A stretch of DNA of 17,252 nt from Pseudomonas sp. (GCA_029239415.1 JAQZAY010000050.1:1-17252); one strand, 5' to 3'. Positions 1 to 8,638 are shown, numbered from the stretch's first letter. Translations and numbers: made by a program. The notes: generated by a model from the sequence alone, not told the origin.

Positions 1-1
1 C

Positions 2-250
2 GTGGCTGGCGCGGTCGGTGGCGGTTATGCCGGCAACAAGGTGCAGGAAGGCATGCAGCAGCGTGATACCTATACCACTACCCAGACCCGCTGCAACACG
101 GTCAATGACCTGAGCGAGAAAGTGGTCGGGTACAACGTCACCTATTCGATCGGCGACAAGGTCGGCAAGGTGAAGATGGACCGCGAGCCAGGCCAGACCA
201 TCCCGCTGGACGAGAATGGCAAGCTGGTGTTGAGCCAGGCCCAGCAGTGA
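2..250 (+). CDS. Glycine-zipper 2TM-type envelope protein, 3' end only
   Basis: This is the C-terminal part of a gene cut by the left edge; the reading frame is open to base 2, and the GTG there is probably an internal valine codon rather than the start. About 82 residues are visible. They open with a small-residue stretch, AGAVGGGYAGN, the tail of a glycine zipper as in the Rick_17kDa_Anti/SlyB-like family of outer-membrane lipoproteins. A soluble domain follows with one cysteine (TRCNTV), a YNVTY-I-GDKVGKVKM core, and the ending LVLSQAQQ. The missing 5' part would be expected to carry a signal peptide and possibly a lipobox. A hairpin terminator lies 38 bases past the stop. In Pseudomonas such small proteins are usually annotated as 'glycine zipper 2TM domain-containing protein' with no proven function. 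The family assignment is inferred from the glycine pattern and the domain that follows it. Confidence 0.7.
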   Translation: MAGAVGGGYAGNKVQEGMQQRDTYTTTQTRCNTVNDLSEKVVGYNVTYSIGDKVGKVKMDREPGQTIPLDENGKLVLSQAQQ

Positions 251-288
251 TCGACAGGGGTTGGCGGCACGCTTGAATCCCGGCCATG

Positions 289-317
289 AAAAAAGCACCC
301 CGAGGGGTGCTTTTTTT
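289..317. terminator. Bidirectional intrinsic terminator between the convergent genes
   Basis: A six-base-pair stem, GCACCC (295-300) with GGGTGC (305-310), encloses a CGAG tetraloop. It is flanked by six A on the left (289-294) and seven T on the right (311-317). Read on either strand it is a GC stem followed by a U tract, so it can end both the plus-strand zipper gene and the minus-strand suhB, whose stop lies 14 bases away. Confidence 0.9.
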
Positions 318-330
318 GTACTCGAGGCGC

Positions 331-1149
331 TTAGCGCTTCAGGTTTTCCGGCAGGTGCGGCTGGATCGCCGTCAGCACGGCCTTGAAGCACTTGATGTTG
401 CCGGCGACGATGTGGCCCTTGTCGAGGAAATCGTGGCCGCCGGTGAAGTCGCTCACCAGGCCGCCCGCTTCCTGGATCAGCAGCACGCCTGCCGCCATGT
501 CCCACTCCGACAGGCCCGACTCCCAGAAGGCGTCGAAACGGCCGGCGGCAACGTAGGCCAGGTCCAGGCTGGCCGAGCCTGCGCGGCGAATGCCGGCGGT
601 CTGGCCCGTCAGGGCGCGGAACATGCCCAGGTAGTTGTCCAGGTCGGCCATCTGGCTGTCACGGAACGGGAAGCCGGTGCCCAGCAGGGCGCCTTCGAGG
701 CTGGTGCGCGAGCTGACGCGCAGGCGACGGCCATTGAGCTGGGCGCCACGGCCACGGCTGGCGGTGAATTCTTCCTGGCGAACCGGGTCGACGATGACAG
801 CGTGCTCGATGCGGCCGCGGTATTTGCAGGCGATGCTGACCGCGAAGTGCGGGATGCCACGCAGGAAGTTGGTGGTGCCGTCCAGTGGGTCGATGATCCA
901 CAGGTAGTCCTTGCCCTCTTCGCCGGAGCCGGCATGCATGCCGGTTTCCTCACCCTGGATGGAGTGGTTCGGGTAGGCCTTGCGCAGCGCCTTGACGATG
1001 GTCTCTTCAGCAGCGCGGTCGACCTCGGAGACGTAGTCCTTGGCCTCTTTTTCGTCCACCTTGATGCTATCCAGGCGTTCGATTGAGCGGAAAATCAGTT
1101 CACTGGCGCTGCGGGCGGCGCGCAGCGCGATATTCAGCATGGGCTGCAT
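331..1149 (-). CDS. suhB: Inositol-1-monophosphatase family protein SuhB
   Basis: The product is 272 residues, close to the E. coli length. It has the Mg-dependent inositol monophosphatase fold: GEE at residues 66-68, DPLDGTTNF at 87-95 (metal-binding Asp87 and Asp90) and WDMAAG at 216-221, whose Asp completes the metal site. The enzyme hydrolyses inositol-1-phosphate and related phosphomonoesters. In E. coli SuhB is also a partner of the NusB/NusE antitermination complex in rRNA transcription, and that role is the better-supported one in the cell. The start chosen is the ATG at 1147-1149, because MQPMLNIALRAAR aligns with the E. coli N-terminus and an AGGTGA ribosome site lies 7 bases upstream. 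The frame stays open 24 codons further upstream, but that extension runs through the promoter and has no family match. The gene is convergent with the zipper gene and divergent from trmJ. Its leader carries an extended -10 promoter and a boxA-like element, listed separately. Confidence 0.95.
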   Translation of the reverse strand: MQPMLNIALRAARSASELIFRSIERLDSIKVDEKEAKDYVSEVDRAAEETIVKALRKAYPNHSIQGEETGMHAGSGEEGKDYLWIIDPLDGTTNFLRGIPHFAVSIACKYRGRIEHAVIVDPVRQEEFTASRGRGAQLNGRRLRVSSRTSLEGALLGTGFPFRDSQMADLDNYLGMFRALTGQTAGIRRAGSASLDLAYVAAGRFDAFWESGLSEWDMAAGVLLIQEAGGLVSDFTGGHDFLDKGHIVAGNIKCFKAVLTAIQPHLPENLKR

Positions 1150-1167
1150 GGACGTTTCACCTGGGTC

Positions 1168-1175
1168 GTTAAAGA
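1168..1175 (-). promoter_or_regulatory. boxA-like Nus-factor element in the suhB leader
   Basis: Read on the minus strand this is TCTTTAAC, identical to eight contiguous bases of the rRNA boxA consensus TGCTCTTTAACA. It lies about four bases after the predicted transcript start, five bases upstream of the AGGTGA ribosome site (1157-1162) and 18 bases upstream of the suhB start codon. In E. coli, NusB/NusE binding to a boxA in the suhB leader is known to repress suhB. The same position here suggests the same feedback, but an eight-base match in a short leader is not proof. Confidence 0.5.
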
Positions 1176-1184
1176 AAGCCGCAC

Positions 1185-1193
1185 ATTCTAGCA
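1185..1193 (-). promoter_or_regulatory. suhB promoter, extended -10
   Basis: On the minus strand the sequence is TGC-TAGAAT, an extended -10 with five of six bases matching TATAAT. No good -35 hexamer is seen at the usual distance, which is normal for extended -10 promoters. The predicted transcript start is near 1178, giving a leader of about 29 bases that contains the boxA-like element and the ribosome site. Confidence 0.6.
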
Positions 1194-1253
1194 GAATTCT
1201 CCGCGCGCAGAAGTGCGTCATTTGCTTTCGTGGTGTTACGCTGGTCGCTTAGG

Positions 1254-1259
1254 TAAGAT
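1254..1259 (+). promoter_or_regulatory. Possible -10 element for trmJ-cysE
   Basis: TAAGAT matches the -10 consensus at five of six positions and lies 35 bases before the trmJ start. The -35 region at a 16-18 base spacing (around 1230-1237) is poor. trmJ needs a promoter in this gap because the upstream gene is divergent, so this is the best candidate, but the support is weak. Confidence 0.3.
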
Positions 1260-1294
1260 TCAGCCCCCATTCCCGTCTCTGCGAGCACCCCACC

Positions 1295-2068
1295 TTGCTG
1301 CAAAATATTCGTGTTGTTCTGGTCAATACCAGCCACCCCGGCAATATCGGCGGCGCTGCGCGTGCCATGAAAAACATGGGCTTGACGCGTCTGGTGCTGG
1401 TCGAACCGCAGGATTTCCCTTCGCACGAGGCGAGCGCCCGTGCCTCTGGCGCCGACGACATCCTGGCTGCCGCCCAGGTCGTCGGCTCGCTCGAGGACGC
1501 GCTGGTCGGCTGCAACCTGGTGCTGGGTACCAGCGCCCGCGAGCGGAGCCTGCCCTGGCCGCTGATCGATCCGCGCGAGTGCGGCACCAAGTCGGTCGCG
1601 CACGCCGCCCAGGGCGAGGAAATCGCCCTGGTGTTCGGTCGCGAGCACGCCGGCCTGACCAACGACGAGCTGCAGCGATGTCATTTCCACGTGCATATTC
1701 CGTCCAATCCCGACTTCAGCTCCCTGAACCTGGGCGCCGCGGTGCAAGTGCTCGCCTATGAAGTGCGCATGGCCTGGCTGGCCAGCGCCGGCGAGCAATC
1801 GCAAGGCGACAAGCCCCAGGCCGCCTCGGCAGGCGTCAGCGAGCTGGCCACCATGGACGAGATGGAGCTGTTCTACGGCCACCTGGAGAAGACCCTGGTG
1901 GACATCGGCTTCCTCGACCCCGAGAAGCCACGGCAATTGATGCCGCGCCTGCGCCGCCTGTATGGACGCAGTGGGATCGATCGTTCGGAAATGAGCATTT
2001 TGCGCGGCATCCTCACCGAGACCCAGAAAGTGGTCTGGGGCGAGCCGCATAAGCGGAAGGACCAATAG
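1295..2068 (+). CDS. trmJ: tRNA (cytidine/uridine-32-2'-O-)-methyltransferase TrmJ
   Basis: TrmJ transfers a methyl group from S-adenosylmethionine to the 2'-hydroxyl of nucleotide 32 in the anticodon loop of several tRNAs. The 257-residue product is a SPOUT-class (TrmH-like) methyltransferase. The N-terminal RNA-binding motif NTSHPGNIGGAARAMKNMG is at residues 11-29, LVFGREHAGLTNDE at 112-125, and IPSNPDFSSLNLGAAVQVLAYE at 135-156 forms the trefoil-knot cofactor site. A C-terminal extension carries the family's ELFYGHLE segment (191-198). The start is TTG at 1295, because MLQNIRVVLVNTSHPGN matches the known N-terminus almost residue for residue. No strong ribosome site precedes it, so translation may start inefficiently. 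The stop codon abuts the cysE start with no spacer, so the two are very likely cotranscribed and translationally coupled. Confidence 0.95.
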   Translation: MLQNIRVVLVNTSHPGNIGGAARAMKNMGLTRLVLVEPQDFPSHEASARASGADDILAAAQVVGSLEDALVGCNLVLGTSARERSLPWPLIDPRECGTKSVAHAAQGEEIALVFGREHAGLTNDELQRCHFHVHIPSNPDFSSLNLGAAVQVLAYEVRMAWLASAGEQSQGDKPQAASAGVSELATMDEMELFYGHLEKTLVDIGFLDPEKPRQLMPRLRRLYGRSGIDRSEMSILRGILTETQKVVWGEPHKRKDQ

Positions 2069-2854
2069 ATGTTCGAGCGTCTGCGTGAAGATATCCAGAG
2101 TGTGTTCCATCGTGACCCGGCGGCGCGCAACGCCTTCGAGGTGCTGACCTGCTACCCGGGCATGCATGCGATCTGGCTGCACCGCGCGGCCCGGTGCCTG
2201 TGGTTGCGCGACCTGAAGTGGCTGGCGCGCCTGGTGTCCAACTTCGGCCGCTGGATGACCGGCATCGAGATTCATCCGGGCGCCAAGGTGGGCCGGCGGT
2301 TTTTCATCGACCATGGCATGGGCATCGTGATCGGCGAGACGGCGGAGATCGGTGATGACGTGACCCTGTACCAGGGGGTGACGCTGGGCGGCACCAGCTG
2401 GAACAAGGGCAAGCGCCATCCCACGCTTGAAGACGGCGTGGTAGTGGGCGCTGGCGCCAAGGTGCTCGGTCCGTTCACGGTCGGGGCGGGCGCCAAGATC
2501 GGCTCCAACGCGGTAGTGACCAAGGCGGTGCCGGCCGGCGCCACGGCGGTCGGCATCCCCGGGCGCATCATCGTCAAGTCGGAGGACAGCGAAGTCGAGG
2601 CCAAGCGCAAGGCCATGGCCGCGAAGATTGGCTTCGACGCCTACGGCGTGAGCGGCGACATGCCCGACCCGGTCGCACGCGCCATCGGCCAGTTGCTCGA
2701 TCACCTGCAGGCCGTGGACGGTCGCCTCGAGGACATGTGCGGCGAGCTGACCAAGCTGGGGAGCAACTACTGCGCCAAGGACCTGCCGGCCTTGCGCGAC
2801 GAAGACTTCGCCGAGGTCAAGGCAGCCGCACAGGGTGACGCCCAGTCGCATTGA
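2069..2854 (+). CDS. cysE: Serine O-acetyltransferase CysE
   Basis: CysE catalyses acetyl-CoA + L-serine -> O-acetyl-L-serine, the committed step of cysteine synthesis in the cytoplasm. The 261-residue product has an N-terminal helical part followed by a left-handed beta-helix of hexapeptide repeats from about residue 65 to 165. Visible signatures are [16 protein letters not shown] (80-95, with the catalytic Asp81-His82 pair) and [18 protein letters not shown] (103-120, with His117). The C-terminal tail (170-261) is acidic and longer than the tail of E. coli CysE, as in Pseudomonas and Azotobacter homologues. The start ATG immediately follows the trmJ stop and GGAAGG lies 8 bases upstream. 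Standing directly before iscR, the gene supplies the pathway to cysteine, the sulfur donor used by IscS. A hairpin terminator follows at 2872-2898. Confidence 0.95.
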   Translation: MFERLREDIQSVFHRDPAARNAFEVLTCYPGMHAIWLHRAARCLWLRDLKWLARLVSNFGRWMTGIEIHPGAKVGRRFFIDHGMGIVIGETAEIGDDVTLYQGVTLGGTSWNKGKRHPTLEDGVVVGAGAKVLGPFTVGAGAKIGSNAVVTKAVPAGATAVGIPGRIIVKSEDSEVEAKRKAMAAKIGFDAYGVSGDMPDPVARAIGQLLDHLQAVDGRLEDMCGELTKLGSNYCAKDLPALRDEDFAEVKAAAQGDAQSH

Positions 2855-2871
2855 CACGCGCATGGGCGAGC

Positions 2872-2898
2872 AGGGCGTGTGCTTACGCGCCCTTTCTT
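2872..2898 (+). terminator. Intrinsic terminator after cysE
   Basis: AGGGCGTGT (2872-2880) pairs with ACGCGCCCT (2885-2893) over nine positions, one a G-U pair, around a GCTT tetraloop. The tail from 2893 is TTTCTT. It lies 18 bases after the cysE stop and should separate the trmJ-cysE transcript from isc. Confidence 0.7.
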
Positions 2899-2906
2899 GC
2901 TATGAT
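2898..2906 (+). promoter_or_regulatory. Possible upstream iscR promoter, extended -10
   Basis: TGC followed by TATGAT (2901-2906) is an extended -10 with five of six consensus bases, directly after the cysE terminator. No clear -35 is present. A transcript from here would start near 2913 and read through both IscR-like sites. This is a secondary candidate; the main promoter is probably at 2956-2984. Confidence 0.35.
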
Positions 2907-2926
2907 GCCGCCCGCCCTCGCGTTGT

Positions 2927-2951
2927 AATTCCGACTAAAGCACTAGGTCTT
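2927..2951 (+). promoter_or_regulatory. Second, weaker IscR type-1-like operator
   Basis: Compared by eye with the E. coli type-1 IscR consensus (ATASYYGACTRWWWYAGTCRRSTAT), 16 of 25 positions agree. The match is concentrated in the core CCGACTAAAGCACTAGG (2931-2947), and the outer ends do not match. It abuts the stronger site at 2952-2976 without a spacer, so the two repeat with a 25-base period. Confidence 0.5.
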
Positions 2952-2976
2952 ATAGTTGACTTAAATGCTCGGGAAT
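2952..2976 (+). promoter_or_regulatory. IscR type-1-like operator over the iscR promoter
   Basis: 21 of 25 positions agree with the E. coli type-1 IscR consensus, including the complete left part ATAGTTGACT and the right-half TCGGG. Type-1 sites are bound by the [2Fe-2S] form of IscR, which represses its own operon when clusters are plentiful. The site covers the -35 hexamer and most of the spacer of the predicted iscR promoter, where binding would block RNA polymerase. Confidence 0.8.
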
Positions 2977-2984
2977 TGCATACT
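2956..2984 (+). promoter_or_regulatory. iscR operon promoter (-35/-10)
   Basis: TTGACT (2956-2961) and CATACT (2979-2984) are separated by 17 bases. The -35 matches consensus at five of six positions and the -10 at four. The predicted transcript start is near 2991, giving a leader of about 30 bases before the iscR ATG. It is embedded in the IscR-like operator. Confidence 0.7.
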
Positions 2985-3020
2985 TGCACACATTCTGTAA
3001 CTCCGTGGTAACAACTAGCC

Positions 3021-3512
3021 ATGCGACTGACTACCAAAGGGCGATACGCCGTGACCGCGATGCTCGACCTGGCATTGCATGCGCAGCAGGGGCCGGTGTC
3101 CTTGGCCGACATCTCCGAGCGCCAGGGCATATCCCTTTCTTATCTGGAGCAGCTGTTCGCCAAGCTTCGCCGCAGCAGCCTGGTTTCCAGCGTGCGCGGC
3201 CCGGGCGGTGGTTACCAGCTGTCCCGTGGCATGGAAACCATCCAGGTCGTGCAGGTCATCGACGCGGTCAATGAATCGGTCGATGCCACCCGCTGCCAGG
3301 GCCTGGGAGACTGCCATGCCGGCGACACCTGCCTGACCCACCACCTGTGGTGCGACCTCAGCCAGCAGATCCATGAATTCCTCAGTGGCATCAGCCTGGC
3401 CGACCTTGTCACTCGTCGTGAGGTGCAAGAAGTTGCCCAGCGCCAGGACCTGCGACGCATCGCGGGACGCCCAGCCCACTTGGACAAGATTGAGACGTCC
3501 GCCGTCGAATGA
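3021..3512 (+). CDS. iscR: Iron-sulfur cluster regulator IscR
   Basis: IscR is an Rrf2-family transcription factor that carries a [2Fe-2S] cluster and adjusts Fe-S cluster assembly to demand. In the cluster-bound form it represses the isc operon; the apo form still binds type-2 sites. The 163-residue protein begins [20 protein letters not shown], the usual Rrf2 N-terminus. A winged helix covers about residues 1-75, with the recognition region [14 protein letters not shown] (37-50) and the wing [13 protein letters not shown] (57-69). The cluster ligands are all present at the same numbers as in E. coli: Cys92, Cys98, Cys104 and His107. The gene is the first of the isc operon and lies downstream of two IscR-like operators, so autorepression is likely. 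The ribosome site before its ATG is weak. It is separated from iscS by 42 bases with no terminator. Confidence 0.97.
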   Translation: MRLTTKGRYAVTAMLDLALHAQQGPVSLADISERQGISLSYLEQLFAKLRRSSLVSSVRGPGGGYQLSRGMETIQVVQVIDAVNESVDATRCQGLGDCHAGDTCLTHHLWCDLSQQIHEFLSGISLADLVTRREVQEVAQRQDLRRIAGRPAHLDKIETSAVE

Positions 3513-3554
3513 CCGTTACGACGTGCGGCGCGACCGCCTGATAGGAGAGATTCA

Positions 3555-4769
3555 ATGAAGTTGCCGATCTACCTCGATTACTCCGCGACCACGCCGGTCG
3601 ACCCACGCGTCGCCCAGAAAATGGTCGAGTGCCTGACACTCGACGGAAACTTCGGTAACCCGGCCTCGCGCTCCCACGTCTTCGGCTGGAAGGCCGAGGA
3701 AGCGGTCGAGAACGCTCGCCGCCAGGTGGCCGAGCTGATCGGCGCCGACCCGCGCGAAATCGTCTGGACCAGCGGCGCCACCGAGTCCGACAACCTCGCC
3801 CTCAAGGGCGTCGCGCACTTCTACCACACCAAGGGCAAGCACATCATCACCTCCAAGATCGAGCACAAGGCGGTCCTGGATACCGCTCGCCAGCTCGAGC
3901 GCGAAGGCTTCGAGGTCACCTACCTCGAGCCCGGCGACGATGGCATCGTCACCCCGGCCATGGTCGAGGCGGCCCTGCGTGACGACACCATCCTGGTGTC
4001 GCTCATGCACGTCAACAACGAAGTCGGCTCGATCAACGACATCGGCGCAATCGGTGAACTGACCCGCTCGCGCGGCGTACTGTTCCATGTCGACGCGGCC
4101 CAGTCCGCCGGCAAGGTCGAGATCGACCTGTCCAAGCTCAAGGTCGACCTGATGTCGTTCTCGGCGCACAAGGTCTACGGTCCCAAGGGCATTGGCGCAC
4201 TGTACGTCAGCCGCAAGCCACGCGTGCGCCTCGAGGCCAGCATGCACGGCGGCGGTCACGAGCGTGGCATGCGCTCGGGCACCCTGCCGACCCACCAGAT
4301 CGTGGGCATGGGCGAGGCCTTCGCGGTCGCCAAGGAGCAGATGGCCAGCGAGAACCAGCGCATCAAGGCCCTGAGCGATCGCTTCTTCAAGCAGGTTTCC
4401 GAGCTCGAAGAACTGTACGTCAACGGCAGCCCGACCGCTCGCATCCCGCACAACCTGAACCTGAGCTTCAACTACGTCGAAGGCGAGTCGCTGCTCATGG
4501 CGCTCAAGGACATCGCGGTATCGTCCGGCTCCGCCTGCACCTCGGCGTCGCTCGAGCCGTCCTACGTGCTGCGTGCGCTGGGCCGCAACGACGAGCTGGC
4601 GCACAGTTCGATCCGCTTTACCTTCGGCCGCTTCACCACCGAAGAAGAAGTCGACTACGCCGCGCAGAAAGTCTGCGAGGCCGTCTCCAAGCTGCGCGAA
4701 CTGTCGCCGCTGTGGGACATGTACAAAGACGGCGTCGATATCTCCAAGATCGAGTGGGCCGCCCACTAA
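3555..4769 (+). CDS. iscS: Cysteine desulfurase IscS
   Basis: IscS is a PLP-dependent enzyme that removes sulfur from L-cysteine, releasing alanine and holding a persulfide that it passes to IscU and other acceptors such as the thiolation systems of tRNA. The 404-residue product matches the E. coli length. It shows the class V aminotransferase fold with His104 (KIEHKAV), the cofactor region [10 protein letters not shown] (178-187), the PLP-binding Lys206 in [12 protein letters not shown], and the persulfide Cys328 in [14 protein letters not shown] on the mobile loop. The C-terminal end [13 protein letters not shown] is typical and includes residues used for IscU docking. AGGAGA lies 6 bases before the ATG. 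The gap to iscU is 47 bases with no terminator. Confidence 0.98.
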   Translation: MKLPIYLDYSATTPVDPRVAQKMVECLTLDGNFGNPASRSHVFGWKAEEAVENARRQVAELIGADPREIVWTSGATESDNLALKGVAHFYHTKGKHIITSKIEHKAVLDTARQLEREGFEVTYLEPGDDGIVTPAMVEAALRDDTILVSLMHVNNEVGSINDIGAIGELTRSRGVLFHVDAAQSAGKVEIDLSKLKVDLMSFSAHKVYGPKGIGALYVSRKPRVRLEASMHGGGHERGMRSGTLPTHQIVGMGEAFAVAKEQMASENQRIKALSDRFFKQVSELEELYVNGSPTARIPHNLNLSFNYVEGESLLMALKDIAVSSGSACTSASLEPSYVLRALGRNDELAHSSIRFTFGRFTTEEEVDYAAQKVCEAVSKLRELSPLWDMYKDGVDISKIEWAAH

Positions 4770-4816
4770 GCCAGTCGCCGGAAAGAGCGGCTCCCTGATG
4801 AGGAAGGAATAGCACC

Positions 4817-5203
4817 ATGGCATACAGCGAAAAGGTCATCGACCACTACGAAAACCCGCGCAACGTCGGCAAGATGAATGCCGAGGACCCTGATGTCGGC
4901 ACCGGCATGGTCGGCGCGCCGGCCTGCGGCGACGTCATGCGCCTGCAGATCAAGGTCAACGAGCAGGGCGTCATCGAGGACGCCAAGTTCAAGACCTACG
5001 GCTGCGGCTCGGCCATCGCCTCCAGCTCCCTCGCCACCGAGTGGATGAAGGGCAAGACGCTGGACGAAGCCGAGACCATCAAGAACACCCAGCTGGCCGA
5101 GGAACTCGCCCTGCCGCCGGTGAAGATCCACTGCTCGGTACTCGCCGAGGACGCCATCAAGGCGGCCGTGCGCGACTACAAGCAGAAGAAAGGTTTGCTC
5201 TAA
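4817..5203 (+). CDS. iscU: Fe-S cluster scaffold protein IscU
   Basis: IscU is the scaffold on which [2Fe-2S] and [4Fe-4S] clusters are built from iron and IscS-derived sulfur before transfer to target proteins. The 128-residue protein has all expected ligands: Cys37 and Asp39 in APACGDV, Cys63 in YGCGSA, and His105-Cys106 in VKIHCSV. The HscA recognition motif LPPVK is at residues 99-103. The N-terminus MAYSEKVIDHYENPRNVG is the standard one. A strong ribosome site, GAGGAAGG, lies about 9 bases upstream of the ATG. The gene is followed by iscA after 27 bases. Confidence 0.98.
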   Translation: MAYSEKVIDHYENPRNVGKMNAEDPDVGTGMVGAPACGDVMRLQIKVNEQGVIEDAKFKTYGCGSAIASSSLATEWMKGKTLDEAETIKNTQLAEELALPPVKIHCSVLAEDAIKAAVRDYKQKKGLL

Positions 5204-5230
5204 CTCGCCTGTCGCAGGTAAGGAGTCTCG

Positions 5231-5554
5231 ATGGCTATCAGCATGACAGAAGCCGCCGCCAACCATGTGCGGCGATCCCTCGAAGGACGCGGCAAGGGCC
5301 TTGGCATTCGCCTTGGCGTGCGCACCACCGGCTGCTCGGGCCTGGCCTACGTGCTGGAGTTCGTCGATGAGCCGGGCGCCGAGGACCAGGTCTTCGAAAG
5401 CCATGGCCAGAGGGTCATCATCGATCCCAAGAGCCTGGCCTACCTGGACGGCACCGAGCTTGACTTCGTCAAGGAAGGGTTGAACGAAGGCTTCAAGTTC
5501 AACAACCCCAACGTGCGCGGTGAGTGTGGCTGCGGCGAAAGCTTCAACGTCTGA
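5231..5554 (+). CDS. iscA: A-type Fe-S carrier IscA
   Basis: IscA is an A-type carrier that receives clusters or iron and delivers them to apoproteins, notably [4Fe-4S] enzymes during aerobic growth. The 107-residue product has the three conserved cysteines of the family: Cys35 in TTGCSGLAY, then Cys99 and Cys101 in GECGCGESF near the C-terminus. AAGGAG lies 5 bases upstream of the ATG. The stop codon is followed by hscB after only 8 bases, and the hscB ribosome site overlaps the iscA stop, which suggests coupled translation. Confidence 0.97.
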   Translation: MAISMTEAAANHVRRSLEGRGKGLGIRLGVRTTGCSGLAYVLEFVDEPGAEDQVFESHGQRVIIDPKSLAYLDGTELDFVKEGLNEGFKFNNPNVRGECGCGESFNV

Positions 5555-5562
5555 GGCGCCAC

Positions 5563-6084
5563 GTGGGAACTCCTTGTCATTTCGCCCTGTTCGACCTGCA
5601 GCCAGGCTTCAGCCTTGACCTCGACAAGCTGGCCACGCGCTATCGCGAGCTGGCTCGCGAGGTCCATCCGGACCGTTTCGCCGATGCCTCCGAGCGTGAG
5701 CAGCGGCTGGCGGTCGAACGCTCCGCGGCGCTCAACGAAGCCTACCAGACCCTGCGCAGCGCGCCCCGGCGCGCCCGCTACCTGCTGGCCATCAGTGGCC
5801 ATGAAGTGCCTCAGGAAGTCACGGTCCACGACCCTGACTTCCTGATGCAGCAGATGCAACTGCGCGAAGAGCTCGAAGACCTGCACGACAGTGCCGACCT
5901 GGACGGCGTGGGCGTTTTCAAGAAGCACCTCAAGGGTGCCCAGCAAGCGCTCAACGACGACTTCGCCGGCTGTTGGGACGACCCGTCGCAGCGCGAGCAG
6001 GCCGAGCGCCTGATGCGCCGCATGCAGTTTCTCGACAAGCTCGCCCAGGAAGTGCGCCAGCTCGAAGAGCGCCTCGACGATTAA
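5563..6084 (+). CDS. hscB: Fe-S assembly co-chaperone HscB
   Basis: HscB is a J-domain protein that brings cluster-loaded IscU to HscA and stimulates the HscA ATPase. The J domain covers about residues 1-75, with the essential HPD at 35-37 (EVHPDRFA). The C-terminal IscU-binding helical bundle follows, including [17 protein letters not shown]. The start chosen is GTG at 5563, giving 173 residues ([16 protein letters not shown]). It has GAGG six bases upstream and starts where the family starts. The frame is also open upstream to 5524, but that would overlap iscA and add 13 residues unlike the family. Next is hscA after 42 bases. Confidence 0.95.
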   Translation: MGTPCHFALFDLQPGFSLDLDKLATRYRELAREVHPDRFADASEREQRLAVERSAALNEAYQTLRSAPRRARYLLAISGHEVPQEVTVHDPDFLMQQMQLREELEDLHDSADLDGVGVFKKHLKGAQQALNDDFAGCWDDPSQREQAERLMRRMQFLDKLAQEVRQLEERLDD

Positions 6085-6126
6085 CCCGGCGTTGCCCGTG
6101 ATGACGCCTAAGGTATTCAAATAAGC

Positions 6127-7989
<1,863 letters not shown>

Positions 7990-7992
7990 CCG

Positions 7993-8334
7993 ATGCCCCA
8001 GGTGATTTTCCTGCCCCACGAGAAATTCTGCCCGGATGGGCTGACCGTTGAGGTAGCACCCGGTACCAATATCCTGGAGCTGGCCCACGAGCACCATATC
8101 GAGATGGAAAGTGCCTGCGGCGGCGTCTGCGCCTGCACCACCTGCCATTGCGTGGTGCGCAAGGGCTTCGACTCGCTCGAGGAAGCCGACGAGCTCGAGG
8201 AAGACATGCTCGACAAGGCCTGGGGCCTTGAAGCGCAGTCGCGCCTGGCGTGCCAGGTGATCGTCGGTGACGACGACCTGACCATCGAGATTCCAAAATA
8301 CTCGCTCAACCACGCTGCCGAAGCGCCGCACTGA
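7993..8334 (+). CDS. fdx: ISC-system [2Fe-2S] ferredoxin
   Basis: This adrenodoxin-type ferredoxin supplies electrons for cluster assembly on IscU/IscS. The 113-residue protein has the ligand set Cys42, Cys48, Cys51 and Cys87, matching E. coli Fdx residue numbers. The extra conserved but non-ligating Cys46 is also present (ACGGVCACTTCHC). An acidic stretch at 61-73 (SLEEADELEEDML) is the expected partner-docking surface. A GAGGAG ribosome site lies 6 bases before the ATG, inside the last codons of hscA, so translation is probably coupled. It is followed by iscX. Confidence 0.97.
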   Translation: MPQVIFLPHEKFCPDGLTVEVAPGTNILELAHEHHIEMESACGGVCACTTCHCVVRKGFDSLEEADELEEDMLDKAWGLEAQSRLACQVIVGDDDLTIEIPKYSLNHAAEAPH

Positions 8335-8348
8335 CTCTGGAGCCTGGC

Positions 8349-8549
8349 ATGAGCCTGAAATGGGTTGATGTACTTGAGATCGCCATCCAGCTTGCGGAAA
8401 GCAAGCCGGAAGTCGATCCTCGTTATGTAAATTTCGTCGATCTGCACCGCTGGGTGCTGGCCTTGCCAGAATTCAGCGACGATCCGTCACGTGGCGGTGA
8501 GAAGGTGCTCGAGGCCATCCAGGCGGCCTGGATCGAAGAAGCCGACTGA
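8349..8549 (+). CDS. iscX: Fe-S assembly protein IscX
   Basis: IscX is a small acidic protein that binds IscS and modulates cysteine desulfurase activity, possibly as an iron-dependent regulator or donor. The 66-residue sequence, starting MSLKWVDVLEIAIQLAES, keeps the family pattern: DPRYVNFVDLHRWVLALPEF (23-42), DDPSRGGEKVLEAIQ and the acidic end WIEEAD. The exact role of IscX is unsettled in the literature. TGGAG lies about 7 bases upstream of the ATG. This is the last gene of the isc operon; a hairpin terminator lies 30 bases downstream. Confidence 0.95.
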   Translation: MSLKWVDVLEIAIQLAESKPEVDPRYVNFVDLHRWVLALPEFSDDPSRGGEKVLEAIQAAWIEEAD

Positions 8550-8564
8550 GCGTGTCCTGCAGGT

Positions 8565-8593
8565 TAGGCAATCCCCTGGAACCCGCGTATAAT
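8565..8593 (+). promoter_or_regulatory. Candidate ndk promoter overlapping the isc terminator
   Basis: TAGGCA (8565-8570) and a perfect TATAAT (8588-8593) are separated by 17 bases. The -35 matches TTGACA at four of six positions. The predicted transcript start is near 8600, about 39 bases before the ndk ATG, and TGGAG (8627-8631) is the ribosome site. The -10 lies entirely within the loop of the terminator hairpin. Confidence 0.65.
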
Positions 8594-8610
8594 TCGCGGG
8601 TTTAATTTTT
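8580..8610 (+). terminator. Intrinsic terminator of the isc operon
   Basis: AACCCGCG (8580-8587) pairs perfectly with CGCGGGTT (8595-8602) around the seven-base loop TATAATT. A tail of TAATTTTT follows (8603-8610). It lies 30 bases after the iscX stop and is the only hairpin with a T tract seen between iscR and ndk. Confidence 0.8.
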
Positions 8611-8638
8611 CGCAATACTCAATTTCTGGAGTTTTTCC

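Noticed and set aside
286..1086. A plus-strand frame of 266 codons across suhB.
   Set aside because: It begins inside the bidirectional terminator and mirrors the clear minus-strand suhB; the translation is low-information Ala/Val/Asp-rich sequence.
4770..4816. Gap between iscS and iscU, considered as a small-RNA or processing site like the E. coli RyhB target region.
   Set aside because: Only a weak GCCG/CGGC pairing is visible, and no recognisable PrrF-type complementarity could be judged without the small RNA sequence.
5524..5562. Upstream extension of hscB overlapping the iscA end.
   Set aside because: The added 13 residues do not resemble any HscB N-terminus, while the GTG at 5563 has a well-placed GAGG and matches the family.
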